Assembly: GCA_977006965.1 (NCBI GenBank)
Contig: OZ345364.1
Span: forward strand, 124,001 to 188,000
Direction: 5' to 3'
DNA from: Phymatolithon calcareum
Taxonomy: Eukaryota; Rhodophyta; Florideophyceae; Hapalidiales
Length of the DNA: 64,000 bases
The notes beneath the pieces are model-generated. The model made no database searches and was not told where the DNA came from. It saw only the letters and a list, made by a program, of their open reading frames with translations. Each line of letters starts with the position of its first letter. Positions within the stretch are counted from its first letter, which is position 1. This document shows, in pieces, positions 31,639 to 41,345 of this stretch. A program made the position numbers and the translations under genes.

Positions 31639-32859
31639 CTATGCTAACTTATCATATCCACGACTGTATCTTGGTACTGAGTTCACAATTTCTACTACCG
31701 CAATGAGTCCAGTGGAGATTGCCGCTCCAACTACAACTGATATTGACCAAACGAACCAAAGATCTTCGAGAATCTGCACTGTCCAGATGAGTGGAGCTGG
31801 GAACCGAACGTCATATGGGGTAATGATAACGTGAGAATCATAGCTGGCGAATCGATTCGCAGATATCTTGAGGTTGTTCACTAGCTTCACATCTTCGGTG
31901 CAAGTCCAGATCCCAGATCCACACAGCTTCTTCATGGATGTATAGATACCGTGGACGATAATACCATGGTTCGGAGTGGCACAAAAGCCGTCCGAGCAAA
32001 GCACGTATCTCAGCAAGTGCTCTGAGTGCTGAAGCACATATCCTTTTAAATGTTCCACGGCCACGCATCCTTCGTTCTTGTGCTTTTTTCTGGGCATTAA
32101 AGACGGCTTGCTTTCCCCCGCCACAGTCGCTGGAGTCTCGACCGGAAGTACTGTTAGTATCGGCGCAATAGGAGCACGAGAGGGTAGAGGTATGACGCCT
32201 TTCTCCTTTCGACCCCCAGATTTCTTCTGCACTTCAACCGGCTTTTTTGCATTCAAATCGTCGGGTATAGCCGGTATAATTTCGCTCGGTCTCGGCGTGG
32301 GGGATGGGCTATCAGCAAACATGACAGGAAGCATTGTTTCAGATTTTGGCGCTGGTGTGCTAAGCAGAACGGATGCATTTCCACCGCGTTGCTGAAACGA
32401 GGATGCGAACTTTGCGATTCTGTCACATGACTGCACTGGCTGAAACTTTCCGTATTTGAACACAAGATTGTTGAAATTGCTCTCATTGTATGTGCAAAAA
32501 GTTCGGTAACTTGGGGCACGAAGGGCTGCGTCGGCGTTGACGCATGCTTCGTAGTTTTGCGTGCGAACACACTGCCGGAATTTTGATATACCGTACAGGT
32601 ACGCGGCTTGCTTCGCGATTCGAGTTCCGAGTCTCGGCTCTGTGAGCTGGATGATTTTGCTAACGTGGATTAACGCAAGCTGGAGGTTTTGCGCGTCAAC
32701 TGGTCGAAAGCCACGTTCGCTGGGAGAACAGGAACATATTGCGATTTGTACTGATAGGGATGGGAGCACGTCGTCTTTTTGGGGTGTGATTGCGGCTGCG
32801 TCCGCGAGAGATGCTAGCAATGTGAGAAAGGCCACCAGAATCTCACGGGCTGGAGTCAT
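31639..32859 (-). CDS. Single-pass membrane protein, paralogue of gene A (gene B)
   Basis: 406 residues from the ATG at 32,859. The frame is open 45 codons further upstream, but only this Met is followed at once by a signal peptide ('ILVAFLTLLASLADA'). The layout mirrors gene A: 'CSCSPSERGF' near the mature N-terminus; 'ACVNADAALR' and 'FCTYNE'; a long Pro/Lys-rich linker; the conserved domain 'EGCVAVEHLKG', 'VLCSDGFCATPNHGIIV', 'CTEDVKLVNNLKIS'; then a transmembrane helix and a tail of only about 20 residues. Convergent with gene A. Function is unknown. The near-identity of the 'VKLVNNLKISAN' block against divergent linkers indicates that the outer membrane-proximal domain is the constrained part. 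Confidence 0.88.
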   Translation of the reverse strand: MTPAREILVAFLTLLASLADAAAITPQKDDVLPSLSVQIAICSCSPSERGFRPVDAQNLQLALIHVSKIIQLTEPRLGTRIAKQAAYLYGISKFRQCVRTQNYEACVNADAALRAPSYRTFCTYNESNFNNLVFKYGKFQPVQSCDRIAKFASSFQQRGGNASVLLSTPAPKSETMLPVMFADSPSPTPRPSEIIPAIPDDLNAKKPVEVQKKSGGRKEKGVIPLPSRAPIAPILTVLPVETPATVAGESKPSLMPRKKHKNEGCVAVEHLKGYVLQHSEHLLRYVLCSDGFCATPNHGIIVHGIYTSMKKLCGSGIWTCTEDVKLVNNLKISANRFASYDSHVIITPYDVRFPAPLIWTVQILEDLWFVWSISVVVGAAISTGLIAVVEIVNSVPRYSRGYDKLA

Positions 32860-33655
32860 TGCTTGCAAGCTGGTTGTAGATGAGCTGGACAGGTTGATAC
32901 CCGCTTTTAATATCGACAGTTCAATAAACTTTACGGCAGAAACATCTAGAAGGCTATTGCGTCCGAAGATGCTTCGCACTGCTACTCGGTACATATCGGT
33001 AGCTCAAAAATAGATATTGTCAAAAATTTGGCAGTCGTAATAGAATATTATTTTAATTTTTCGCAACATATTCCACCTTATTAGGATCCGCATAATCTCA
33101 CCATGTGCAATACTCAGAGTAAGAAATATGTCACTATACAATTTTTGTACGCGGATAGGTTCAGTATAAATAGAGGCGAGAGAATACGTGGAGGGCCTCT
33201 CGAACAACCGAAAAATAAAATATTATCCAAAAAGTTATATTTGACGTCAATGCTCCTTGGATGATAGGGTTTTCATGGAGCCCATGATACCCTAGAAGCT
33301 CTCCTCTGTCGCTTTCAAAGTCGCGGATGCAGCTCCGAAAGCCACTAATATGCTATCCCTCAAATATTGTACGCCTTGCAATGACGAGAAGCAGAATGAT
33401 TTATGACATAGTTAGGCACCTCCCCGGAAACTGCAACGAGAAGAACTAAAAATATATACTTCGTGCTTACCGTCGAATTCATATCCGCTTGAGGGACATT
33501 CTCTGCTCGAGCATAACGGTCCATGCCTCAGATTTCTAGCGGCCACCTGTCAATACTCTACCGGAAGTTTGTGCAACTCTATGACAACATGTTTCGTAGT
33601 TTAGAGGACTTATTGAGAAGGTACTGTACTATATCTCCCAGAGTGCGGAAAGTCC
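32860..33655. other. Upstream region of gene B
   Basis: AT-rich with no supportable gene. The minus-strand frame extension to 32,994 probably lies in the 5' untranslated region of gene B. Confidence 0.4.
33166..33174 (+). promoter_or_regulatory. TATA-box-like element without an assigned gene
   Basis: TATAAATAG faces right, about 300 bp upstream of gene B's ATG on the opposite strand. No plausible frame follows it within 400 bp. Either chance or the promoter of a non-coding transcript. Confidence 0.25.
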
Positions 33656-33659
33656 GCAC

Positions 33660-33762
33660 GTTTTGAAGCATGCATTCTACTAGCCTCGAAATTCTCATTT
33701 GTCTTACGCAGCATTGCATCGTATAACGTCTGTGGTTCGAGAGACCTATAATCTATCTTGTG
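33660..33762. repeat. Dispersed repeat, copy 1
   Basis: 'TTGAAGCATGCATTCTACT' followed by 'AGCCTC', an AATT block and 'TTTGTCTTA' matches the start of a second copy at 53,133-53,225. Similarity lasts about 90-100 bp. On the minus strand the copy reads 'LYDAMLRKTNENFEASRM', so it could be a fragment of a retroelement ORF. Confidence 0.6.
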
Positions 33763-35600
33763 CAAAGAATCTTGTGTCTGCTTTCTTTCATCCTCAGCGC
33801 CTGGTGCGGAACAAGTAGAGAACCCAGTGATGTTACTGATTTGTTTAGCATGGCTCAGGGTCGGTAACCCTCCGCGGGTATTGCTATCGTGTATACTCTC
33901 GTCGGCGCGCAATCTTCAACGGGAAATGATAGATTTACGATGAATCCTCCCGCCCTTCTCTTTCTCTCTGGGCGGAAGCACTTTTGCCTAAACGAAAACT
34001 AACTCTGCAAACCCTAAAGGTCTCGAGTGGGGAGCATACAAACTCCTGCGGTGCCACGAACTCATGAAAAAGAAATAAATCTATGAGTCTAAGTGAAGAG
34101 GATTAGGCTGGCTTTCGTACACTTAGCATTGAATGGGCATGCTGTGACAGAAGATTCGATGGCGCTTGCAATGTAGTTCATACGAGATGACCGCGTAGAT
34201 CGCTTGACTTGATTTTGAATCATTGCTTCATAGCTCGGTTCTGATTTGATACACACGGTAGTAGGAGTGGTACAGTCGCAAGACTTCTTACACCGTCTTG
34301 GCAAACTTAGCCGCTAGAGCATCATGCTCATGCATTCTCCAACAACACGTAATGATTACGGTAAATGATACAATAATATTTTCAGACATAATGCCCACGG
34401 GACTGAAAAAGAAGAAGTGGGAGTTTTTATTTTTAAAAAAGTTACCAACTCATCTGCAGACGCTACGGGACTGAAGCGTTGTAGTTTGCATAGATCATAT
34501 CTACTTTCCAGAGCATCGGGTTTTTCGCATGCTTCGGCACGCACATTCGTCAGGCTTGGATATATGGCGCCAAACCAGAAACCACATTTTCCACTCCAGT
34601 CGATTTGATTATTTCTTCAAGTACTAAGAAGAAGCCGGATCGAACAGATAAATACATCCGAGAGATCAAAATCCGACAACCTGAACAGATTTCAGATGAA
34701 AAAAGTTTTCGTTGGAATGGATTTGGAGCGAGTTGCTACATGTGAGTAGAAGCCTTGACAAAGAAGTGAAAGCAAAAGGATGATCCCTCGAAGAGGGTGC
34801 ACCAGAAATTTTCAGGTACTTCAGGGATTCAGGATGCTCTTTCATCTTCTGGAGCTTGACTGTCATTTGGAATTTATAAAGGAAACTTGGGGTCTGATCA
34901 ATAATTCCATCTGGCTTTTGAGCGTGTGATAAGCTGCTCGTTTGCAAACTATTCAAAGCCTTCCTCACTGCCAGCTATGCCTTAGATGCCGTCTGTACAG
35001 TGTAACATATTCTTTAGAAGGTCCGACCAGTTCCTCAAGTGTACCAGCCATGGCCATAAGATAATTACACAGTTGCCTGAGTCGTCTGCAGAATGCGCTG
35101 GTTAGTTTAGACCAAAACCTTCATTTTTTCTTTCGTAACCCCGAACCGACCGACAGGTTAAGAGCGTGCGTGCAACGTGTTTACTCTATGGTGCAGTTTG
35201 CTCTTGAAACAGGAGTGCACGGACTGTTGACTGAACGACAGAATACTTTATGTCCATTGCTGATACTCAAGGATTCGTGGACCTGTTTTGGAGCTATTTT
35301 TTGAATTTCATTCAGAGATATGTGGCAATTTTCAAGTTGATTATAAATAGCCTTGAAACTTCATGAAACGGGATGACGATCATCTCATAATTACTTTATA
35401 TTTACAGTCTCCCCATCTTGCAATGCAGCCGATATTTCGAGCAGAGGACAACCAAAAATAGGCCATGGAAACATATGTTCTGTGACTGAACATTTTGAGC
35501 GCACTTTGAAGACCACTTTTGCCACTGCGTACGGCAAGCTACGAAACTCAATACCCAAGAAGCTCACTCCCAAAAGAGCAATTTACTTGTTTCACCGTCC
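33763..35600. other. Intergenic with two copies of the TTC-tailed repeat
   Basis: No gene is supported. A minus-strand frame at 34,304-34,089 has a Cys pattern ('CKKSCDCTTPTTVC') and ends in 'FNAKCTKASL', faintly like the N-terminal domain of genes A/B, but it lacks an ATG and a signal peptide. Degenerate copies of the dispersed repeat core lie at 34,413-34,475 (minus, 'SADELVTF') and 35,075-35,120 (plus). Confidence 0.4.
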
Positions 35601-35602
35601 AC

Positions 35603-36412
35603 ATGCTGTATTGGGCGCGGTCAATGGAACCATTCCCAGTGACCATAATCTCTCACAGCCTTTTAAAGCACTTGCTTTTCGCTCTCATCTGTATCGCTCA
35701 TTGCTGCTTTGCCGAGTGGTGTGGGCGGCAGTCCGAAAACAAGTCCCAGTCTCCTAAGTTCATCTGCTCCGTCAATGCTACTGTGACGACGGATACTGGA
35801 TGCACAACAATGATCACAGAGCGTGTTCTCTATCCGCACACGACCAAAGGTTTCGAAATACGGGACATCGAATTTTCCGACGGTTTTCAAAACGTATCTT
35901 CTGTACAGCTTGTTCGAGGAAATGTGACCGTACACCCTCGAACGTTGCACAGTACAGGTAATCTACGAGTATTGATGCCCACTGAAATGTCATTACGGCC
36001 AGTCGTTTTTCAAATGTCGTATAGAATCTCTAATGGCGCTTATCTGCCAGACTTGGCGTGCGAAAAAACCTTACCAAACGTGACGGTTCTATCGTGGAAG
36101 TCTGGAGAGTGGAACAAGACAATTGATAACCTTCAAGTACATATTGTGGCTAAAGATGCTAATAGCACTCTTTCTGTGCAGTCCGGTAACTTCAATGCGA
36201 CAGCTCGATCTCCAAGAAACATTTTTTTCAAGGCTGAGAACATTCAGAAAGGCGTAACCTTCTACGCGAGTCGAAACAATGGAGCCATATGCCCGAAAAA
36301 TCTATTATCTTGCCTATCGCAGTCAAGAGAAGGGGGATTAAATTGGGAATTGTCCGCGGCAATGACAGTTCTGTACAGTTTGGCGCTACTTTTGGCTTGC
36401 GGTGCAATATAA
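35603..36412 (+). CDS. Secreted glycoprotein, probably GPI-anchored, unknown family (gene C)
   Basis: About 269 residues from the ATG at 35,603; a second in-frame ATG at 35,624 is equally possible. The hydrophobic run 'LLKHLLFALICIAHCCFA' is a good signal peptide. The mature part has seven N-glycosylation sequons (NAT, NVS, NVT, NVT, NKT, NST, NAT), six cysteines, and alternating short hydrophobic segments suggesting a beta-rich fold. The protein ends in a hydrophobic helix with no cytoplasmic residues ('TVLYSLALLLACGAI'), the usual pattern for glycolipid anchoring. I do not recognise the family. The frame upstream of 35,603 stays open but begins at TTG and is ignored. No paralogue in the window. 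Confidence 0.75.
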   Translation: MLYWARSMEPFPVTIISHSLLKHLLFALICIAHCCFAEWCGRQSENKSQSPKFICSVNATVTTDTGCTTMITERVLYPHTTKGFEIRDIEFSDGFQNVSSVQLVRGNVTVHPRTLHSTGNLRVLMPTEMSLRPVVFQMSYRISNGAYLPDLACEKTLPNVTVLSWKSGEWNKTIDNLQVHIVAKDANSTLSVQSGNFNATARSPRNIFFKAENIQKGVTFYASRNNGAICPKNLLSCLSQSREGGLNWELSAAMTVLYSLALLLACGAI

Positions 36413-36559
36413 AGTGCTCTTTCAAAGCTTTAGAAGAGGGAATTAAATTATATTCACAACATTCACTGCCATTATAGTTGAAGTTGGACGCATGTAGTTG
36501 AGTGATGTGGACTGCCTGACGAGCCGTCTTTCAGAGTGATAGCGCCTCATTGCATTGGA
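36413..36559. other. Short 3' region of gene C
   Basis: A short AT-rich stretch separates gene C from the shrunken hAT copy. I see no element in it. Confidence 0.3.
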
Positions 36560-37190
36560 CACACTGTGTATGGAGGGTTGCAAGCAATATCATTGCTATG
36601 GATTTCAGTTTCAAGCGCAATATAGAATTAGTATTGCTCATCACTTCAGCATGCAATACGGATTGCAATAAACGACAAGTCTTCAAAATAGACTGCAATA
36701 CATGAACTTCAGCAATCAAAGGCAAACAGGAGACATCTTATAGTCATCACCAAGGTAGATGTTCTCATGCGAGCCTCATTCCTTTCTGATCTGGCTCTAG
36801 TGGTCGCTTCACAGACTAGCTGGCCGCCCCAGAAACGCGAGTTCGGCTTTAAGAACAACAATGCTTCGAGCAACTGCTGTGCCATCGATCCCCGATTCGT
36901 GGTCTGCATATTCTTTGGAAGACGCCATAGGCGCTCCACTTCAGCAAGCAAGCCCGGCGTGAAATTGCAATTGATGTAGACGTGCTTTGATTCATCCTTC
37001 TTGCGACGCTTCGCCAAGCTTATGCGTTGACAAGACGTAATTGCTGACCGCGCTGCGAGAATCGTGGAGAGGCGTGAATGAAAAGGTCCTATCAAATCGG
37101 ATTGACATCCTTTGCAATAAGTCTTACAATCTAACTGCCTCCCGCAATTACGGATTGTGATTGCTGATTGCGAATAAATGCAATATCAAT
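36560..37190 (-). mobile_element. Internally deleted hAT element
   Basis: A transposase C-terminal fragment is bracketed on both sides by clusters of 'attgcaat' motifs (36,565-36,710 and 37,110-37,185). Compared with the remnant at 17.7 kb, only the dimerisation domain is left. Such deletion derivatives are mobilised in trans by a full copy. Terminal inverted repeats were not identified with certainty. Confidence 0.6.
36709..37095 (-). pseudogene. hAT transposase C-terminal dimerisation domain
   Basis: The frame contains 'AEVERLWRLPKN' and 'LLEALLFLKPNSRFWG', matching 'AEVERLWSVVKN' and 'LLLEALLFLKEN' of the 17,962-18,324 piece. The segment upstream has 'LAKRRKKDESKHVYINCNF', again collinear with 'AVKKRKSTEVHQTYINFDI'. 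The DDE catalytic part is absent. Confidence 0.8.
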
Positions 37191-38299
37191 GGATTGGGTG
37201 TCCGCCATGCATGTATGTTCATGTTAGATGAGCCTGAAGTGTTTCACGTTTGCTGCTAACGTCGATTTCCAGAAAAAAGTCAGCGGTAATATAGCACGGT
37301 GCTCATTAGGTAATACCCGCTGAACAACCTCCATAAGCTTACGTTTATCTACAGTATACAACGGGATGAGCTTTTGGGTTTCACAATTTGATTGCTGGAG
37401 AACATTGGGCACGTTAATTTATTAAAATTATAGATTACAAATTAGTGATAAAATGGTATTAGTATTTCCCATACATTTCTAAAATTCTGCGTCAGCAGAT
37501 GCGTATCCATCACGCACAGAATGGATAATTCTTGACTGGACTACAGTGTGGTCCTCCATGCGCACAGTCGATAGACCGTAGAGCGAGATGACCCACAACG
37601 GAAAGTCAATATCCGCATTTGAGGAGTTATGTCAGCCGGATTACAGCTTTTCGATGAAGAGCCGACAAGGCTGAACAATGGAATCTTCGCTTGGGGTTCA
37701 CGGTGATTGCCCGGCAAGCTAATTTATGACTTAAAGACAGTGTGGAACGATGTCAACGGCTCTTCGGAAAACTGAAGAGTCCCCAGATTTTCAAACGGGA
37801 AATTGTGTTGACATTGAAAGTTCAGCAAGAAATCTCAGGCTTAAAATCCCAGACTAACACAATGGGAAAGTCAAATTTCTCAGCCCATAAGCGCTTATTT
37901 TCGGCATATAGAAGCATTTGTTTCTTGTTTTCTCAAGTTCGAATCGGAAGGTCTGTACTCTAGGAAAATAAATGGTCAGCACTGCATAAGTCTCGAAGAA
38001 AGCCTGCAAGTTCCTTTGAAACAACGCTGGGTCAACACCTATTTCCTTTCGTTTGTAGAAACTAATTAGATGACTTCAAATTTCTAAAGTTATTCCAACC
38101 AATAATGCTGATTACAATGGAGATTGACGTTTTTCGCTCTCAGTTTCTCTGGATGTTTTCTATGCAAGCGTATATCAAAGCTTTATGCATCGACAGTGGA
38201 ATGAAGGTGTGTCTGTGCGAGGGGTACAAAAAATGCCATATTTTAAGTCTCAATTGATCTCCACTCGTAACAGAAGGGCCTTCTTGAGAATGCATCAAC
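37191..38299. other. Stretch without a supportable gene
   Basis: AT-rich, with short frames only. A short 'GCGTCAGCAGATGCGT' at 37,492 resembles the core of the dispersed TTC-tailed repeat but is too short to be sure. Confidence 0.4.
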
Positions 38300-38615
38300 A
38301 TGGTGGCACTGCCCCAGTCAAAAAATGTCCTCATTACCGGTCATTATTTCACGGACTGGTTACGAGGACGCGGCAAAGGTCTGGGTGGCTCATTCCCCGT
38401 GTTCGCAAACTTTCGCTCCAGATGTTTTCACTCACTTTTGAGCAAAAACGTGAAACATTTGATTGAAAAGCAATTCCACTTCCGAAAACTAGAAATCTTT
38501 ATGAGAAAAAAAAGCCCACGAAAGCCACCCAGACCGATGACTGGTTCTCGTAACCAGTCCACGAAATAATGACTGGTAATGTAGACTTTTCCAGACTAGT
38601 AGTGCGGACGCAAAA
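38300..38615. mobile_element. Fold-back inverted-repeat element (MITE-like)
   Basis: Two inverted arms of roughly 90 bp: left 38,300-38,394 and right 38,520-38,612. The best-matched block is 'TCATTATTTCACGGACTGG' plus 'TTACGAG' at 38,341-38,366, answered by 'CTCGTAACCAGTCCACGAA' plus 'ATAATGACTGG' at 38,548-38,577. A further shared 'GGTCTGGGTGGCT' lies inside each arm. The spacer is about 125 bp and non-coding. Its direct terminal duplication was not found. Confidence 0.75.
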
Positions 38616-40041
38616 TCCATTTCTCAAGACGGTCCGGCCTACATTATCTATGTGTATCAAAATTTTTCTGAAGTTGGCATATTTATTGAGCTATAGTCTA
38701 AGGGAAAGGATCAGGGGAAGGATGTACAGTGGTCATGTGTCTTGTCGAGAGCAATATTTCGTGATTTTCTCAAGAGCAAATTGTTATGGCGCTATCAGCT
38801 GATAGTTCGAGCAGAGCTCGGCGGCAGTAGTCTACGCCGCCTTTGGTCATGAAAACAGCACGCAAGACATTCATGAAACATCAGAGTGGGGTCGGAAAGA
38901 TGTGCTCGATTGCGTTGCAGATGAATCCGTAGCTTTTTGATGACAAGGCATAATATAGTGCCAATGCGATCCCAACAGTGCCAGCGTAGGCATAAGCTAA
39001 TCCACAGAGACTCAAAAGATTTGGTATGAGAAAATCATGTTATGGCCAATAATTGAGTTTCGCAAAGAATTTCACGTGCGGAAAACAATAACGAGATGTG
39101 GACCGTAAGCCGGGATAACAAATGTAAGTAAAACGTAAGAGTACCAGGCCCGAGTGGATTGTTCTCGTCTTCAAAACATTAGAAAAAACAAACTTATTTT
39201 GTTCTCACCTCAGAACAAAATTTAAGCGAGAAAAAACTTTTTTTCCTCTTCCCCTGATCAAATTCTTAACAAAATCTAACTTTTTTTCTCCTCTCCGAGG
39301 AATAATGTAGTGATTTACAACTTATAAAATCCTCCTCACATCAAAATAAACAGCCGAATTTAAGCTTCCAACTTATTTTTCCTGCATCAGGTTTTATTAG
39401 TTGAAGATTGATCGGGCTGAGAAGATCATCTGGCCAATAGGACTCAGTTTGAATGTAAGTGATAGGAGTGGAGAAAATGCTCAATTCCAGGTGAACTATT
39501 AAATATTTATCGGTCCAAGTTCACATTTTCCTACATCAGCTACGTGAAAGTATTTCGTGTTTTCTCGCGTCTACAAAAACAAGTTGTACAAGGCACCCGC
39601 ATCGCTGCCATAACCGACTGCTGAAAAGACTATGTTCAAGATTGGAGCTTCTACTTTTCGTTTCTCGACTGCAATGGCAAGAGGGGTCAATGGCAAGAGG
39701 GGTCAATGTAAAGACGTATAAATTGAGGACCGGTCTGCCGCAGAAAGGAAGACTTCAACCTGTCCGTCGACTGATTTGAGAGACGACCGCAATTGGCTGA
39801 TGGAGCTCTATTCTTTTAAAAAGTCCTTTTTATATCATTCATTCTCAAAGCGCACGTCAGCTGCAAGGAACAGGTGTCGCAATTTGAATTACATGTTGAG
39901 AATGTTCCAGATTTTAAACTGAGCTTCTTTTGAAAAAGCTAAATCGGAATTGTCATCGGAATTATATGTACAACGACGTTATGTCTCGTATAAGGCTCTT
40001 GCAAGGAACATCACAGGTATCTACTATGCGACACAAAACAA
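38616..40041. other. Stretch without a supportable gene, upstream of gene D
   Basis: AT-rich. A hairpin 'ATTTTGTTCT' with 'AGAACAAAAT' lies near 39,196-39,221. A 16-bp unit TGGCAAGAGGGGTCAA is exactly doubled at 39,675-39,706. A TATAAATT at 39,717 may be an alternative promoter, about 410 bp before gene D. Confidence 0.45.
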
Positions 40042-40049
40042 TATAAGTA
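40042..40049 (+). promoter_or_regulatory. TATA box of gene D
   Basis: TATAAGTA lies 82 bp upstream of the ATG of gene D. Gene E has a TATA box at a comparable distance from its ATG. Confidence 0.65.
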
Positions 40050-40130
40050 GAGAACATCAGCAGTAGCACATGTTACCTCAGACAACTTATTCACAACATC
40101 TGCACAACCTGCGACCATACCGCAATCAGC

Positions 40131-40469
40131 ATGGCGTTCAAGACTTTCTTTATTCTCACCGTCATTGCTATCATCATGTCTATGTCTCTGGTCATCGCTT
40201 CTCCGGTGGCGGAGGCGGACTTGCCGTCGCTCCAGAACAAAGACGCGGAAACAGCTGAGTTTTTCAATTTCGCGGGAAGGGACTCTGCCGACATCGTGAC
40301 CGCTGAGCGCAACTACTGCAAGCATTACAAGTGGGTCAAGTGCAAGAAGTGTTTCAATAAGAAAGTGTGCAAGTGCATCAAGTCCTACCATGGAAAGTGC
40401 CTCAAGAAGGATTGCAAGTATAAGTCCGTGTGCACGTACAAGTGCAAGAAGTGTGTGAAGAAGTACTAA
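40131..40469 (+). CDS. Small secreted Lys/Cys-rich peptide precursor (gene D)
   Basis: 112 residues. The signal peptide is 1-23 ('MAFKTFFILTVIAI...'). An acidic pro-segment follows to about residue 60 and ends 'DIVTAER', after which the charge flips. The last 52 residues contain ten cysteines and about twenty lysines, with pairs such as 'KCKKC' and 'KVCKC'. An even cysteine number suggests disulphides or metal binding. The layout of signal, acidic pro-part, Arg cleavage site and strongly cationic mature peptide is that of antimicrobial or structural peptide precursors. The activity is inference only. The first seven residues, MAFKTFF, are identical to those of gene E at 48.4 kb, whose mature part is unrelated. 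TATA box and AATAAA signal bracket the frame. Confidence 0.82.
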   Translation: MAFKTFFILTVIAIIMSMSLVIASPVAEADLPSLQNKDAETAEFFNFAGRDSADIVTAERNYCKHYKWVKCKKCFNKKVCKCIKSYHGKCLKKDCKYKSVCTYKCKKCVKKY

Positions 40470-40548
40470 GACTACAACTTTCCCTCTTCACGCCAAGCCA
40501 GGGGCTACGGGAGGAAAAGGTTTGACAGACGTGTAGAAGCGCTCAGAT

Positions 40549-40554
40549 AATAAA
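40549..40554 (+). terminator. Polyadenylation signal of gene D
   Basis: AATAAA stands 80 nt after the stop of gene D, followed by a T/G-rich stretch. Confidence 0.6.
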
Positions 40555-41242
40555 TTTTGCAGTGCATGCTCGAGCATCACTCGACTCCTTTATACGATTT
40601 AAAATATAGCATTCATTCAAGGCATACCCAACGCTTTCCTTTTTAGTAACATGTAACTAGGTCAAGGTGAACCAAACGATTTCATCAACGATCTCCAATA
40701 ACTGCTAACCTAGATTGGCCTCCTCATTGGAAGAGGCAAGAGTCTTCACTTCAATCCACAATCAATTGAACTCAGGCCTTAGTGAAAGTAGATTTTTCCG
40801 TGCCAGAGTTTTTATTCACTAAGAAACAAGACTCCACGATGTGATTTCAGATGAACGACATGTGCATAGCGAAAGGCTAAAACTCAGTGCCTTGATTCCG
40901 CGCACCATCAAGTCCTTCCATGATAAAGATTGTATGTACTCGTCCCCGACCTCTGCGGGCACTATCACAACCGGACTAATTTGCGAAAGGGTCTCTAAAT
41001 CAATCGATGACGGCAAACTCCAGTGCAAGCAACACTCAGCTGTATGTGTATTCTTCTTTAACGTGTTAACGCATCTGTGCAGAGAGTTATGACATTGCTA
41101 TTTCTCCTCTGAGAGTTTAGTGTATAAGTAACAGGGAATAAACGTACTATTGTTGCCTTAGAAGAATTAGAGGCCTTAAAAGATAGTAATGAAAAGAATT
41201 TGAGAGACACATAAACAGGGTACCACGCTATATTTTTGTACC
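40555..41242. other. Stretch without a supportable gene
   Basis: No domain, repeat or promoter is visible; only short overlapping frames. Confidence 0.4.
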
Positions 41243-41345
41243 TCAATATATATATATATATATATATTTTTTGAGCAAAGTTTATTTAAAAGCCCCACAG
41301 ACTTCCGAAGATATGGGCAAGGCTTCCTCACTTGCTACCTACCTT
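41243..41345 (-). mobile_element. LINE 3' UTR fragment with (TA)n tail
   Basis: 41,281-41,345 matches the 3' UTR of the LINE at 4.33-4.40 kb in the same orientation. Shared blocks are 'AAGCCCC.CAG', 'GGGCA.GGCTTCCTCA' and 'TGCT.CC'. On the 3' side it ends in T6 and an eleven-step TA microsatellite (41,247-41,269). A very short, strongly 5'-truncated insertion. Confidence 0.7.

Noticed and set aside
33166-33174. Promoter of a gene between 33.2 and 35 kb
   Set aside because: No frame of credible length or composition follows it, so it is left as an orphan TATA-like string.
34089-34304. Truncated member of the gene A/B family
   Set aside because: Only a loose Cys pattern matches; there is no ATG and no signature such as 'CVNADAALR'.
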